Assembly: GCF_000217795.1 (NCBI RefSeq)
Contig: NC_015681.1
Location: 1,541,244-1,605,243, forward strand
Direction: 5' to 3'
DNA length: 64,000 nt
Origin: Thermodesulfatator indicus DSM 15286
GTDB lineage: Bacteria; Desulfobacterota; Thermodesulfobacteria; Thermodesulfobacteriales; Thermodesulfatatoraceae
Part shown: positions 32,256-41,051 of the stretch, piece after piece
How positions within the stretch are numbered: position 1 is the stretch's first letter
Layout of the letters: the number at the start of each line of letters is the position of its first letter
Made by a program: the position numbers and the translations under genes
The notes under the pieces: model-generated
Database searches by the model: none
What the model saw: the letters and a program-made list of their open reading frames with translations, nothing else
What the model was told of the DNA's origin: nothing

Positions 32256-33278
32256 ATGAAAGAGTTTAACGTAGCCGTAGTGGGGGCCACTGGAGCGGTG
32301 GGAAGAATGATGCTTCAGGTGCTTGAGGAAAGGAACTTTCCCGTTAAAAACCTACGCCTTTTTGCTTCAGAAAGATCTCGTGGTTTAAAAATCCCTTTCA
32401 AAGGCGAAGAAATAGAAGTTGAAGTTTTGGGCGAACAAAAAAGTTTTTCCGGTATAGACATAGCCCTTTTCTCAGCCGGGGCTTCGCGTAGCCTGGAATA
32501 CGCCCCTAAATTTGCCGCTGACGGCGCCGTAGTGGTTGACAACTCCAGTGCTTGGCGTATGGACCCTCAAGTTCCCCTCGTAGTGCCAGAGGTTAATCCT
32601 CACGCGGTAGCGGATTACAAAAATAAGGGCATAATTGCCAATCCCAATTGTTCAACCATTCAGATGGTTGTGGCCTTAAAACCCCTTTACGATTTTAGCC
32701 GTATTAAGCGGGTGGTGGTTTCTACATATCAGGCGGTATCCGGGGCCGGGCAGAAGGCTATAAACGAACTTATGGATCAGACCAAGGCCTGGTGTAAAGG
32801 AGAGACACTTCCTGAGCCTCAGGTTTTCCCTCACCAGATTGCCTTTAATTGTCTGCCGCACATAGATGTTTTTTTAGATAATGGCTACACCAAAGAAGAG
32901 ATGAAAATGGTAAATGAGACCAAAAAAATTATGGAAGACGAAAAAATCGGCGTTACCGCTACCACGGTGAGAGTGCCGGTGTTTTACGGGCACGCCGAGG
33001 CGGTAAATATTGAAACCGAAAAGAAGATCTCCGCTGAGAAAGCAAGGGAACTTCTTAGCAATTTTCCTGGCATCGTGGTTATAGACGAGCCTGGCGAGAA
33101 GAAATATCCTCTACAGATTGAAATTGCCGGCCGGGACGAAGTTTTCGTTGGCCGCATTCGCGAAGATGAATCCATTGAAAACGGTTTGAACCTATGGGTA
33201 GTGGCGGATAATCTCCGCAAAGGAGCAGCTACCAACGCGGTTCAAATCGCCGAGCTTTTGGCCGAGAAATACCTTTAA
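32256..33278 (+). CDS. asd: Aspartate-semialdehyde dehydrogenase
   Basis: Reduces aspartyl phosphate to aspartate semialdehyde with NADPH, for lysine, methionine, threonine and diaminopimelate. The 340-residue protein has the dinucleotide motif GATGAVG (10-16), the active-site Cys C132 in NPNCSTIQM, and the substrate motif VSTYQAVSGAG. Length is normal. SD AGGAGG before the ATG. It directly precedes recN, with stop and start adjacent. Confidence 0.96.
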   Translation: MKEFNVAVVGATGAVGRMMLQVLEERNFPVKNLRLFASERSRGLKIPFKGEEIEVEVLGEQKSFSGIDIALFSAGASRSLEYAPKFAADGAVVVDNSSAWRMDPQVPLVVPEVNPHAVADYKNKGIIANPNCSTIQMVVALKPLYDFSRIKRVVVSTYQAVSGAGQKAINELMDQTKAWCKGETLPEPQVFPHQIAFNCLPHIDVFLDNGYTKEEMKMVNETKKIMEDEKIGVTATTVRVPVFYGHAEAVNIETEKKISAEKARELLSNFPGIVVIDEPGEKKYPLQIEIAGRDEVFVGRIREDESIENGLNLWVVADNLRKGAATNAVQIAELLAEKYL

Positions 33279-34898
33279 ATGCTTCTGGAATTAAGGCTTA
33301 AGAACTTCGTTTTAATAGAAGAGGCCCGACTCAGTTTTGAGCCGGGCTTTGTTGTTTTTACCGGTGAGACGGGGACAGGCAAATCCCTTTTAATAAAAAG
33401 TCTAAAACTCGCCCTTGGGGCGCGCAGCAGCCCGGGCCTTATTAGGCCAGGAGCTAAAGAGGCCATCCTTGAAGCCGTAGTCTCAGCTGACGAGAGAACG
33501 AAAAGACACCTTGAAAAATTTGGCCTTGAGCCTACTCATGAATTAATTATAAGGCGAGTCATTACTCCTGACCGCTCCCGGGCCTATCTTAACGGTTCTC
33601 CAGTTACCCTTCAGATGCTTTCAGAAATTTTAAGTGATCTCGTAGTCATTGCTGGCCAGCACGAGTATCAGACACTTAACAAGCCTGAAGAACGCCTTCT
33701 TACCATTGATACCTTTGGCGAACTATTTTCTTTAAGAAAAGCTTACGAAGAGGCCTATCTTGACTTTCGTCAAAAACTAGAAAAGCTCCAATCCCTTCAA
33801 GAAAAGGTAAAAAACGCCTTAAAAGAAGAAGACTTCCTTAAGTTTCAACTGCAGGAAATAGAGGCTGTCTCCCCTGAGCCGGGAGAAGATATAGAGATAG
33901 AAGAAAAGCTAAAGCGCCTCAAAAACCTGGCCCGCTTGAAAGATCTTGCCAGTAACGCTAACGCAGGAGTGGAAAAAAGTTTTTCTTTAGTTTCTGCGGC
34001 CAAAAAGTCTCTGGGCCAGGCGTTAGAATTTGATAAAAAACTTGCACCCCTAGCCGAAAGGCTTGAAACACTCAGCTACGAGCTTGAGGATGTAAGTCTT
34101 GAGCTTTCTGATTATTTGAGAAGCCTTGAAATTGCCCCAGATGAGTTAGAAGCCCTGGAGGAGAGGCTTTTTGCCATAAAGCGTTTGAAGCGCAAATACG
34201 GGCCCACACTTGAAGACGTGCTTTCTCATTATGAAAAAATAAAAAAAGACCTGGAAGATATTTCTACAGGTGAAGAACACTTACAGGAACTTGAAGAAGA
34301 AGCCAAGCTTGCCGAAAAGAAGGCCTTGGAGCTGGCCGAAGAACTTTCTAACAGGCGCAAACAGACCGCTGAGCTTTTAAGCCAAAATGTAAACAGGCTC
34401 CTTAAAGAACTTGCCCTTGAAGGAGCAAGGTTTCGTATTTCCTTTACGAGGAAAGATCTTTCTCCTACAGGTTTTGACCAGGTTGAGTTTTTAGTCACCA
34501 CCCATCCTAAAGCCCCTTGGCGGCCCATGGCTGAGGTGGCCTCAGGGGGTGAGCTTTCGCGTTTCTTTCTGGCCATAAAGGCCGCGCTTTCAAAAAGAGC
34601 CTCGGCCCAGGCCCTTATTTTTGACGAAATAGACGCAGGTGTTGGCGGTATGGTGGCCCATCGTTTAGGGAAGCTTCTGGCAGAACTTGCTACCAATTAC
34701 CAGGTAATCTGCGTTACCCACCTGCCGCAAATAGCTGCCCTGGCCAGCCAGCACTTTGTGGTGGAAAAAGAAATTACAAGCGATGAGGCCCTTACTTCCA
34801 TAAGGCCTCTTTCAAACGAAGAAAGAGTAGAAGAAATTGCCCGCATGCTAGGCGACCCTACGGCCAGAGACGTAGCTAAGAAACTTCTTGGCCTATGA
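33279..34898 (+). CDS. recN: DNA repair protein RecN
   Basis: RecN is an SMC-like ATPase for double-strand break repair. Walker A GETGTGKS (29-36) follows FVVFT; a long coiled-coil middle (about 150-350) is Glu/Lys/Leu-rich; the ABC signature EVASGGELSRF and Walker B LIFDEIDAGVGG lie near 420-455, and TYQVICVTHLPQIAA closes the head. 539 residues. Starts on the base after the asd stop; overlaps the next gene by four bases. Confidence 0.96.
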   Translation: MLLELRLKNFVLIEEARLSFEPGFVVFTGETGTGKSLLIKSLKLALGARSSPGLIRPGAKEAILEAVVSADERTKRHLEKFGLEPTHELIIRRVITPDRSRAYLNGSPVTLQMLSEILSDLVVIAGQHEYQTLNKPEERLLTIDTFGELFSLRKAYEEAYLDFRQKLEKLQSLQEKVKNALKEEDFLKFQLQEIEAVSPEPGEDIEIEEKLKRLKNLARLKDLASNANAGVEKSFSLVSAAKKSLGQALEFDKKLAPLAERLETLSYELEDVSLELSDYLRSLEIAPDELEALEERLFAIKRLKRKYGPTLEDVLSHYEKIKKDLEDISTGEEHLQELEEEAKLAEKKALELAEELSNRRKQTAELLSQNVNRLLKELALEGARFRISFTRKDLSPTGFDQVEFLVTTHPKAPWRPMAEVASGGELSRFFLAIKAALSKRASAQALIFDEIDAGVGGMVAHRLGKLLAELATNYQVICVTHLPQIAALASQHFVVEKEITSDEALTSIRPLSNEERVEEIARMLGDPTARDVAKKLLGL

Positions 34899-35860
34899 AG
34901 AAAAAAGCTCTACTTCTATTTTCTGAAGGTCTGGATAGCATTTTAGCGGGGAAGCTTATTGCCTCGCAGGAAATAGACGTAGTAGCCGTGCGTTTTATTA
35001 CGCCTTTTTTCGGCTGGCAATGGAAAGGGCGCGAAAAAGAGTTTGACCAGTACATCAGGGAAGAATTCGGTTTTACTGCTGGCCTAATAAAAGACATCAC
35101 TGAAAAATACTTGGAAATATTAAAAGCCCCGCTGCATGGATACGGAAGCCAGTTTAACCCCTGCCTTGACTGCAAGATCCTCATGTTGAAGGAGGCCAAG
35201 AGTCTTTTAGACGAACTTGGGGCTGGTTTTATAATCACTGGTGAGGTGGTAGGCCAGCGTCCTATGTCCCAACTTAAACACTCTTTGAGGCACATTGAAA
35301 AGGCCACCGGGCTTGAGGGGCTTCTATTACGCCCGTTATCGGCCCTAAAACTTAAAGAGACCCTCCCGGAAAAACAAGGAATTGTTAAGAGAGAGAAACT
35401 TCTTGATATTTCCGGGCGTGGACGAAAAAGGCAATTGGCCCTGGCTAAAGAGCTTGGTCTTAGGAAGATTCCCTCTCCGGCCGGGGGGTGCCTGCTCACG
35501 GATCCGGCTATTGCCCCGCGAATTAAGCGTTACTTTGAGCTAAAAGACGGAAAAGTAGCCCCGTGGGAGGCCGAGGTTTTGACTTTTGGTAGGCATTTTG
35601 AGTTATCCAAAGGGAGCTGGCTTATACTTGGGCGTAACGCCGAAGAAAACGAAAAAATTTTTCGCCTGTCCCCGAAAGATAGCGTCCTTTTAAAACTTTC
35701 GGATATACCCGGGCCTTTAGGCCTTTTTTTAATATTTCGCGAGGAAGATTTAGAAGAAGCGGCCAAGCTGGTTAAAAAATACGCCCCAAAAGCCCGAAAT
35801 CTTGAAAAAGTAGCGGTAAAAATCATTTTTGATGAAAAAGAACGAGAGATTTACGTATGA
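34895..35860 (+). CDS. PP-loop ATPase, tRNA thiolation-like
   Basis: The N terminus has the PP-loop in the form LFSEGLDSILA (8-18; SGGxDS with Glu for the first Gly). NPCLDCKILMLKEA near residue 90 contributes a Cys pair typical of MnmA/ThiI-like sulphur transferases. GEVVGQRPMSQ and the SPAGGCLLTDP motif follow. A C-terminal region of about 100 residues resembles DUF814 proteins. It probably activates a tRNA uridine for thiolation, but the exact position is unknown. Four-base overlap with recN. Confidence 0.75.
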   Translation: MKKKALLLFSEGLDSILAGKLIASQEIDVVAVRFITPFFGWQWKGREKEFDQYIREEFGFTAGLIKDITEKYLEILKAPLHGYGSQFNPCLDCKILMLKEAKSLLDELGAGFIITGEVVGQRPMSQLKHSLRHIEKATGLEGLLLRPLSALKLKETLPEKQGIVKREKLLDISGRGRKRQLALAKELGLRKIPSPAGGCLLTDPAIAPRIKRYFELKDGKVAPWEAEVLTFGRHFELSKGSWLILGRNAEENEKIFRLSPKDSVLLKLSDIPGPLGLFLIFREEDLEEAAKLVKKYAPKARNLEKVAVKIIFDEKEREIYV

Positions 35861-35921
35861 AAATATTTACGACTAAATCTAGAAAATGTATGATGGCTAA
35901 AACCAAATTTAGGAGAGCACT

Positions 35922-36974
35922 TTGAGAAAGAAGCTAAGCGAATTAGCGGCGTTTGTTGGCGCTGAACTAAAAGGAGAAGACCTGGAAATAACCGGCCTAA
36001 ATGCCCTTGAGCTGGCCGGAGAAACGGAATTATCTTTCCTAGAGTCAGGGAAATTTGTTGAAGCGGCCAAGAACTCCCGGGCTAAGGCCATTTTGGTATC
36101 CCCTGCGCTAGCAGGCAAGATAGGAGGAAAAAGCCTGCTTATAACTCCCAATGTGCGCGCTGCGGTGGCCAAAATTGGCTTTCTTTTCTACGAGCAAAAG
36201 GAACACCCAAAAGGAGTAAGCCGTCTGGCCTTTGTGGCTGAGGGAGCAGATATCCACGAAGAGGCAAGTGTTTACCCTTTTGTTTACGTTGCTGAAAATG
36301 CAAAAATCGGCCCCCGAGCCGTGCTTTATCCTGGAGTTTACGTGGGAGAGGAGGTAGAGATAGCCGAAGAGGTTGTTATCTACCCTAACGCAGTGATTTA
36401 TCCGCGTACTAAAGTCGGGCCGAAAACAATTATTCACGCCGGCGCAGTGGTTGGCTCAGATGGCTTTGGCTACGCCCAGGAAAACGGACGGCACTTAAAA
36501 ATTCCCCATTTTGGCCGGGTAGAAATGGCCGAGGAAGTAGAAATCGGCGCTAACACCACCATTGACCGCGGCACCTTTGGCGCAACTAAAATCGGCCCGG
36601 GCACCAAAATAGACAATCTCGTCCAGATTGCCCACAACGTTCAGATTGGAAGAGGCTGCGCTTTTGCTGGCCAGGCCGGCTTTACCGGAAGCGTGCGGGT
36701 GGGTAATTTCGTTCTGGTTGGCGGTCAGGCCGGTATATCGGCTAACCTCGGAGACCAGGTGATGGTGGCGGCCAAAGCCGGTGTAGCCAAGGAAGTACCG
36801 TCAGGAAAGGCCGTTGCCGGAGCCCCAGCCCAGGAAATAGCGAAGTGGCGGCGTTGTGTGGCCGCCTATGAAAGGCTCCCTGACATGCTCAAAGAACTTA
36901 GAGAACTTAAGGCCAAAATTGCCGAGTTAGAGGAGAGGTTAAATGAACGAGATAAGTCAAAAGGAAATCCTTGA
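35922..36974 (+). CDS. lpxD: UDP-3-O-acylglucosamine N-acyltransferase LpxD
   Basis: Adds the second acyl chain in lipid A synthesis. The 350-residue product has an N-terminal uridine-binding domain, then a left-handed beta-helix of hexapeptide repeats (IGPRAVLYPGVYVGE and many others), the active-site region IAHNVQIGRGCAF and a C-terminal helix. TTG start at 35922 behind AGGAGAGCAC. It opens an lpxD-fabZ-lpxA-lpxI operon and overlaps fabZ by 32 bases. Confidence 0.95.
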   Translation: MRKKLSELAAFVGAELKGEDLEITGLNALELAGETELSFLESGKFVEAAKNSRAKAILVSPALAGKIGGKSLLITPNVRAAVAKIGFLFYEQKEHPKGVSRLAFVAEGADIHEEASVYPFVYVAENAKIGPRAVLYPGVYVGEEVEIAEEVVIYPNAVIYPRTKVGPKTIIHAGAVVGSDGFGYAQENGRHLKIPHFGRVEMAEEVEIGANTTIDRGTFGATKIGPGTKIDNLVQIAHNVQIGRGCAFAGQAGFTGSVRVGNFVLVGGQAGISANLGDQVMVAAKAGVAKEVPSGKAVAGAPAQEIAKWRRCVAAYERLPDMLKELRELKAKIAELEERLNERDKSKGNP

Positions 36975-37377
36975 GCTTCTGCCTCATCGCTATCCTTTTC
37001 TTTTTGTAGATAAAGTCGTAAAGCTTGATCCAGAAGTCCCCATGATTGAGGCTATTAAGTGTTTTACCTGGAATGAAGAGTTCTTTCAGGGACATTTCCC
37101 CGGTGAGCCAGTAGTTCCGGGAGTGATTCTGGTAGAGGCTATTGCGCAGACGGGAATTATCTTTTTCAAGAAACTTAATCCCGAGTTTCGCGAGCGGCTC
37201 TTTGTTTTTGCCAGTATTGAAAAGGCCAAATTCAGGGCTCCTGTTTATCCTGGGGATGTGGCCAGGTTTGTTTTAGAAGGCTATAAAGCGCGCCGCAATA
37301 TTTTGAAGACTTCGGGCAAGGTCTATGTAGGCGATAAACTGGTGGCTGAAGCCGATGTTACCGCGGCGGTAAGATAG
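36943..37377 (+). CDS. fabZ: (3R)-hydroxyacyl-ACP dehydratase FabZ
   Basis: Dehydrates 3-hydroxyacyl-ACP in fatty acid elongation and competes with LpxA for substrate. The 144-residue hotdog-fold protein shows LPHRYPFLFVDKVV (His catalytic) and FFQGHFPGEPVVPGVILVEA (catalytic Glu region). Overlaps lpxD; one base before lpxA. Standard lipid A operon member. Confidence 0.97.
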   Translation: MNEISQKEILELLPHRYPFLFVDKVVKLDPEVPMIEAIKCFTWNEEFFQGHFPGEPVVPGVILVEAIAQTGIIFFKKLNPEFRERLFVFASIEKAKFRAPVYPGDVARFVLEGYKARRNILKTSGKVYVGDKLVAEADVTAAVR

Positions 37378-37378
37378 C

Positions 37379-38155
37379 ATGAAAGCAAGTATCCATCCTT
37401 CGGCTAAAATTGCTGATAATGTGAGCTTAGGCCCTGGTGTTATCATCGGTGAAGAAGTAGAAATTGGCGAAGGCACCGAAATTGGCCCGTATAGCGTTAT
37501 TTCCGCTCGCACCAAAATAGGCCGCAATAACAAGATAGGCCCTTTTGTGAGCATAGGTTTTCCTCCCCAGCATCTGGCCTGTAAGGGGGAGAACACTTAC
37601 GTAGAAATTGGTGAAGAAAATGTTATTCGGGAATATGTTTCCATTCACCGCGGCACCACTTTAGATGACGGTCTAACCCGTATAGGCAACCGCTGTTTTA
37701 TCATGGCTTACGCTCACATTGGCCATGATTGTAAGCTGGCTGACGAGATAATCCTCACCAACAACGTAAACCTTGGCGGGCATGTAAAAATAGACCGGGG
37801 GGCCGTGCTGGGTGGTGGCGCTATGGTGCATCAGTTCTGCCGTATTGGGGAGCTTGCCTTTGTTTCTGGTTTAAGTGGAGTGGATAAAGACGTGCCGCCG
37901 TTTGTGCGCGTCTTTGGTATTCCGGCCAAGATTGCCGGGTTAAATTTAGTAGGTTTGAGGCGAGCGGGTTTTGCTTCCGCAAGCATTAAAGCCCTCAACC
38001 GGGCTTTAAAGATTTTCCTAAGAGAAGGAACCATAAAAGAAGCCCTTCAAAAGATAAAACTAGAATATCCTCACGAGGAAGTGATTGAAAAATTCGTAAC
38101 CTTTGTGGGAGGGGAGAGTAAACGGGGTGTTATCAGAAAGTTCCTCAGTGAATGA
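37379..38155 (+). CDS. lpxA: UDP-N-acetylglucosamine acyltransferase LpxA
   Basis: First lipid A step: transfers 3-hydroxyacyl from ACP to UDP-GlcNAc (or its 3-amino analogue). The beta-helix has regular hexapeptides (IHPSAKIADNVSLGPGVIIG), the catalytic HIGHDC motif near residue 120, GAMVHQFCRIGE and a C-terminal helical cap. 258 residues. The end overlaps the lpxI start. The following Gfo/Idh/MocA gene raises the possibility of a GlcN3N substrate. Confidence 0.96.
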   Translation: MKASIHPSAKIADNVSLGPGVIIGEEVEIGEGTEIGPYSVISARTKIGRNNKIGPFVSIGFPPQHLACKGENTYVEIGEENVIREYVSIHRGTTLDDGLTRIGNRCFIMAYAHIGHDCKLADEIILTNNVNLGGHVKIDRGAVLGGGAMVHQFCRIGELAFVSGLSGVDKDVPPFVRVFGIPAKIAGLNLVGLRRAGFASASIKALNRALKIFLREGTIKEALQKIKLEYPHEEVIEKFVTFVGGESKRGVIRKFLSE

Positions 38156-38966
38156 ACCGCTGAGAAAAGTAGCCCTTATTGCTGGTGGTGGGCAATACCC
38201 TCTTCTCTTTGCCAAGGCCGTTAAAAAGGCCGGTAAACCCCTTTTGGTAATTACCTTTAAAGGTCAAGGAAACACCGATTTGGTAAAACTTGCTGATGAA
38301 TACTACGAAATCCCTATCACCCAGTTTGGCAAACTCCTAGAAATTCTCAAAAAGAGTAACACCGAAGAAGTAGCCCTGGCTGGCCATATTCGTAAAAACA
38401 AGGCCATTTTAACGGCCCGGCCTGACCGGAAGACATTTTCCCTCTGGCGAAAGCTTAAGACCAGAAACGACGACGAGATTTTGCGGGCGGTGGCGAGGGA
38501 AATAGAAGAGATTGGGGTTAAGGTTATTTCGCCTACCAAGTATTTGCCCGAACTTTTAACGCCGGAGGGCGTTTTGACCAGAAAGAAACCGACCTCAGCC
38601 CAGATAGAAGACGTGATTTACGGCTTTGCCATGGCCAAGGCCATTGGTGAACTTGATATTGGCCAGTGTGTGGTGGTGAAAGACCGCATGGTAGTAGCGG
38701 TGGAGGCCCTTGAAGGCACTGACGCCACTATCAAAAGAGCCGGCACTTTGATGAAAGACACGGTGGTGGTCAAGGTTTTTAAGCCTTCGCAGGACCCTCG
38801 TTTTGACCTACCTTCTGTAGGGCTTAAGACCATAGAAAGCATGATTGAGGCCAAGGCCCGGGTATTGGCCCTGGAAGCCGGACGCTCTCTTTTTTTTGAC
38901 CGCGAAAAAGTTTTGTCTTTAGCCGATAAGGTGGGTATAGTGGTGGTGGGAGTGCGTTATGAGTAA
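38127..38966 (+). CDS. lpxI: UDP-2,3-diacylglucosamine pyrophosphatase LpxI
   Basis: Hydrolyses UDP-2,3-diacylglucosamine to lipid X and UMP, the role of LpxH in E. coli. Family motifs: LIAGGGQYPLLFAKA, RKKPTSAQIEDVIYGF and AVEALEGTDATIKRAG. GTG at 38127, about 11 bases after GGGAGGGGA, is taken as the start (279 residues); TTG 38103 and GTG 38148 are alternatives. It overlaps lpxA by 29 bases and the next gene by eight, so all are co-translated. Confidence 0.92.
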   Translation: MLSESSSVNEPLRKVALIAGGGQYPLLFAKAVKKAGKPLLVITFKGQGNTDLVKLADEYYEIPITQFGKLLEILKKSNTEEVALAGHIRKNKAILTARPDRKTFSLWRKLKTRNDDEILRAVAREIEEIGVKVISPTKYLPELLTPEGVLTRKKPTSAQIEDVIYGFAMAKAIGELDIGQCVVVKDRMVVAVEALEGTDATIKRAGTLMKDTVVVKVFKPSQDPRFDLPSVGLKTIESMIEAKARVLALEAGRSLFFDREKVLSLADKVGIVVVGVRYE

Positions 38967-39945
38967 ACTAAAAGTAGCGGTAATTGGCGTTGGGCATCTC
39001 GGGAGATTTCACGCCCAGAAATTGGCTCAGCTTGATGAGGTCGAACTGGTAGGGGTAGTTGATGTCCTTCCAGAACGGGCAGATGAAGTAGCTCGTGAAT
39101 GCGCTACGCGGGCTTTTTATGATTTTCATGAAGTTCTTCCCCTGGTAAAAGCGGTTTCTATTGTAGTGCCAACAGTGCATCACTTTGAGGTTACTAAGAA
39201 GGCCCTTGAGGCTGGTTGCCACGTGTTTGTGGAAAAGCCTTTGGCCAGCACCCCCGATGAAGCCCGGGAGCTGGTAAAACTGGCGGACAAGCTCGGTTTA
39301 ATCCTTCAGGTAGGGCACATAGAGCGCTTTAATCCGGCCATTAAAAAACTTCTGGCCGAGGTGAAAGAGCCAATTTTTATTGAAGCCCAGCGGGTATCTA
39401 AGTTTTCAGCTCGCTGTCTGGATGTAGATGTTATCCTTGACCTCATGATTCATGACCTTGACCTGGTATTAACCATCGTAAACTCAGAAATCAAAGAAGT
39501 GCAGGCCACCGGGGCGCCGGTAATCACTGATAAAATAGACCTGGCCAGTGTAAGGCTCATCTTTAAAAACGGAGTGGTAGCTAACCTTACGGCTAGCCGC
39601 ATAGCGCTTAAGCCTTCGCGTTCTTTCAGGGTTTATCAGCAAGGGGCGTACTTGGCCGCTGATACTCTTGAAAGCACTTTTACCCGGGTGGAGCTCCCTC
39701 AGAGAAACGGTGCCTTGCCTGAACCTGAGAAGTTTTCTCAGGTTGATCCACTATTTGAAGAGCTTTGCGCCTTTATTTCTGCCATAAACCAGGGGGAAAA
39801 GCCACCGGTGAGCGGTGAAGAAGGTTTTGAGGCCTTAGATTTGGCCTTTAAGATCAAAAAAGAGATAGAGAAACAAAAAGCCCATTTTCTTGCGAGAGAA
39901 GGGTCTTGTCTTCCGGATCTCATAAGGCATTGCGTGTCTTCCTAG
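38959..39945 (+). CDS. Gfo/Idh/MocA family oxidoreductase in the lipid A operon
   Basis: A 328-residue NAD(P)-dependent sugar oxidoreductase. Rossmann motif VIGVGHLGRFHAQK at the N terminus, then VPTVHHFEV and HVFVEKPLA (catalytic Lys). It is embedded between lpxI and lpxB with overlaps on both sides. In Acidithiobacillus GnnA of this family oxidises UDP-GlcNAc at C3 for GlcN3N lipid A; that role is possible here, but the partner aminotransferase GnnB is not in the window. Other Gfo/Idh/MocA roles remain open. Confidence 0.8.
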   Translation: MSKLKVAVIGVGHLGRFHAQKLAQLDEVELVGVVDVLPERADEVARECATRAFYDFHEVLPLVKAVSIVVPTVHHFEVTKKALEAGCHVFVEKPLASTPDEARELVKLADKLGLILQVGHIERFNPAIKKLLAEVKEPIFIEAQRVSKFSARCLDVDVILDLMIHDLDLVLTIVNSEIKEVQATGAPVITDKIDLASVRLIFKNGVVANLTASRIALKPSRSFRVYQQGAYLAADTLESTFTRVELPQRNGALPEPEKFSQVDPLFEELCAFISAINQGEKPPVSGEEGFEALDLAFKIKKEIEKQKAHFLAREGSCLPDLIRHCVSS

Positions 39946-41048
39946 TAGCTGGCGAAAGCTCTGGTGACCTTCACGGGGCCTCTTTTGTAAGGGCCTTACG
40001 AGAGATTTTGCCAGGAGTTCATATTCAAGGCATTGGGGGCCCAAAGTTAAGAGCCACTGGCTTCGAATGCCTTTATCCTGCTGAAAACTTAAGCATAGTA
40101 GGCCTTCCAAGTGTGCAGGAAGCGCGTGAAGTCTTGCGAGTTTTTAAAAGAGTAAAAAAAATATTGCGGGAAAATCCGCCTAATCTTTTGGTTCTCATTG
40201 ATTTTCCGGAATTTAACTTGAGGCTTGCCAAATACGCCAAACGTTGTCAGGTACCGGTTTTTTACTTCATAAGCCCGCAGGTGTGGGCCTGGCGTACTTA
40301 TCGGGTAAGGCTTATAAAACGCGTGGTGGATAAGATGGCCGTAGTTTTTCCTTTTGAAGTGGATTTCTATGCCCGTCACGGCTATAAAGTCCATTTTGTG
40401 GGGCATCCTCTCGTGGACGTAGTCAAGCCCGCTCTTAATCGTCAAACTTTCTGTCGTCTCGTGGGGCTTACTCCTGAAAAACCTATAGTCGGTATTTTCC
40501 CTGGCAGCCGCCGCCGCGAGGTAAGAGACCTTTTGCCTCTTTTTGTCGAGGCCTTTAATCTGGTTAAGCTGGAAAAGCCAGAGGTTCAGGGGGTAATTGT
40601 TCGGGCCGAGGGCCTTCCTGATGATTTCTTTTTAAATACTCACGGGATAAAGGTTGTCAAAGGTTATCAATATGATGTTATGGCCCAGTCAGAGGCCGTA
40701 CTTCTCGCCTCTGGCACAGTAACCCTTGAAGCCACCATTGTTGGTGTGCCCATGGTGGTGGCGTATAAGCTCAATAGGCTGAGTTACTGGCTGGCCAAAA
40801 GATTGGTAAAAGTGCCTTACGCCAGCCTCACCAATTTGCTGGCAGGCAAAGCCCTGGTGCCTGAGCTTTTGCAAGAGAAGGCTACTCCGGAAAACCTGGC
40901 CAAAGCCCTTTTAAAATACCTGAATGACCGGGAATACAACCAGAAGGTGCGCCGAGAGCTTGCTAAGATAAAAGCTTCTTTAGGGCCGGGTGGAGCGGCC
41001 TGGCGGGCGGCTGAGCTTGCGGCTTCTCTCGTTAAAGAAAGACGCTAG
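39930..41048 (+). CDS. lpxB: Lipid-A-disaccharide synthase LpxB
   Basis: Joins UDP-diacylglucosamine and lipid X to the lipid A disaccharide at the inner membrane. TTG at 39930 yields RVFLVAGESSGDLHGA, the canonical LpxB start; TTG at 39906 would add eight residues. Other motifs are LIDFPEFNLRLAKYAK, YFISPQVWAWR, FPGSRRREV and ASGTVTLEATIVGVPMVVAY. Overlaps the oxidoreductase gene by 16 bases. Last gene of the operon; convergent with the debranching enzyme gene three bases away. Confidence 0.94.
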   Translation: MRVFLVAGESSGDLHGASFVRALREILPGVHIQGIGGPKLRATGFECLYPAENLSIVGLPSVQEAREVLRVFKRVKKILRENPPNLLVLIDFPEFNLRLAKYAKRCQVPVFYFISPQVWAWRTYRVRLIKRVVDKMAVVFPFEVDFYARHGYKVHFVGHPLVDVVKPALNRQTFCRLVGLTPEKPIVGIFPGSRRREVRDLLPLFVEAFNLVKLEKPEVQGVIVRAEGLPDDFFLNTHGIKVVKGYQYDVMAQSEAVLLASGTVTLEATIVGVPMVVAYKLNRLSYWLAKRLVKVPYASLTNLLAGKALVPELLQEKATPENLAKALLKYLNDREYNQKVRRELAKIKASLGPGGAAWRAAELAASLVKERR

Positions 41049-41051
41049 CCA

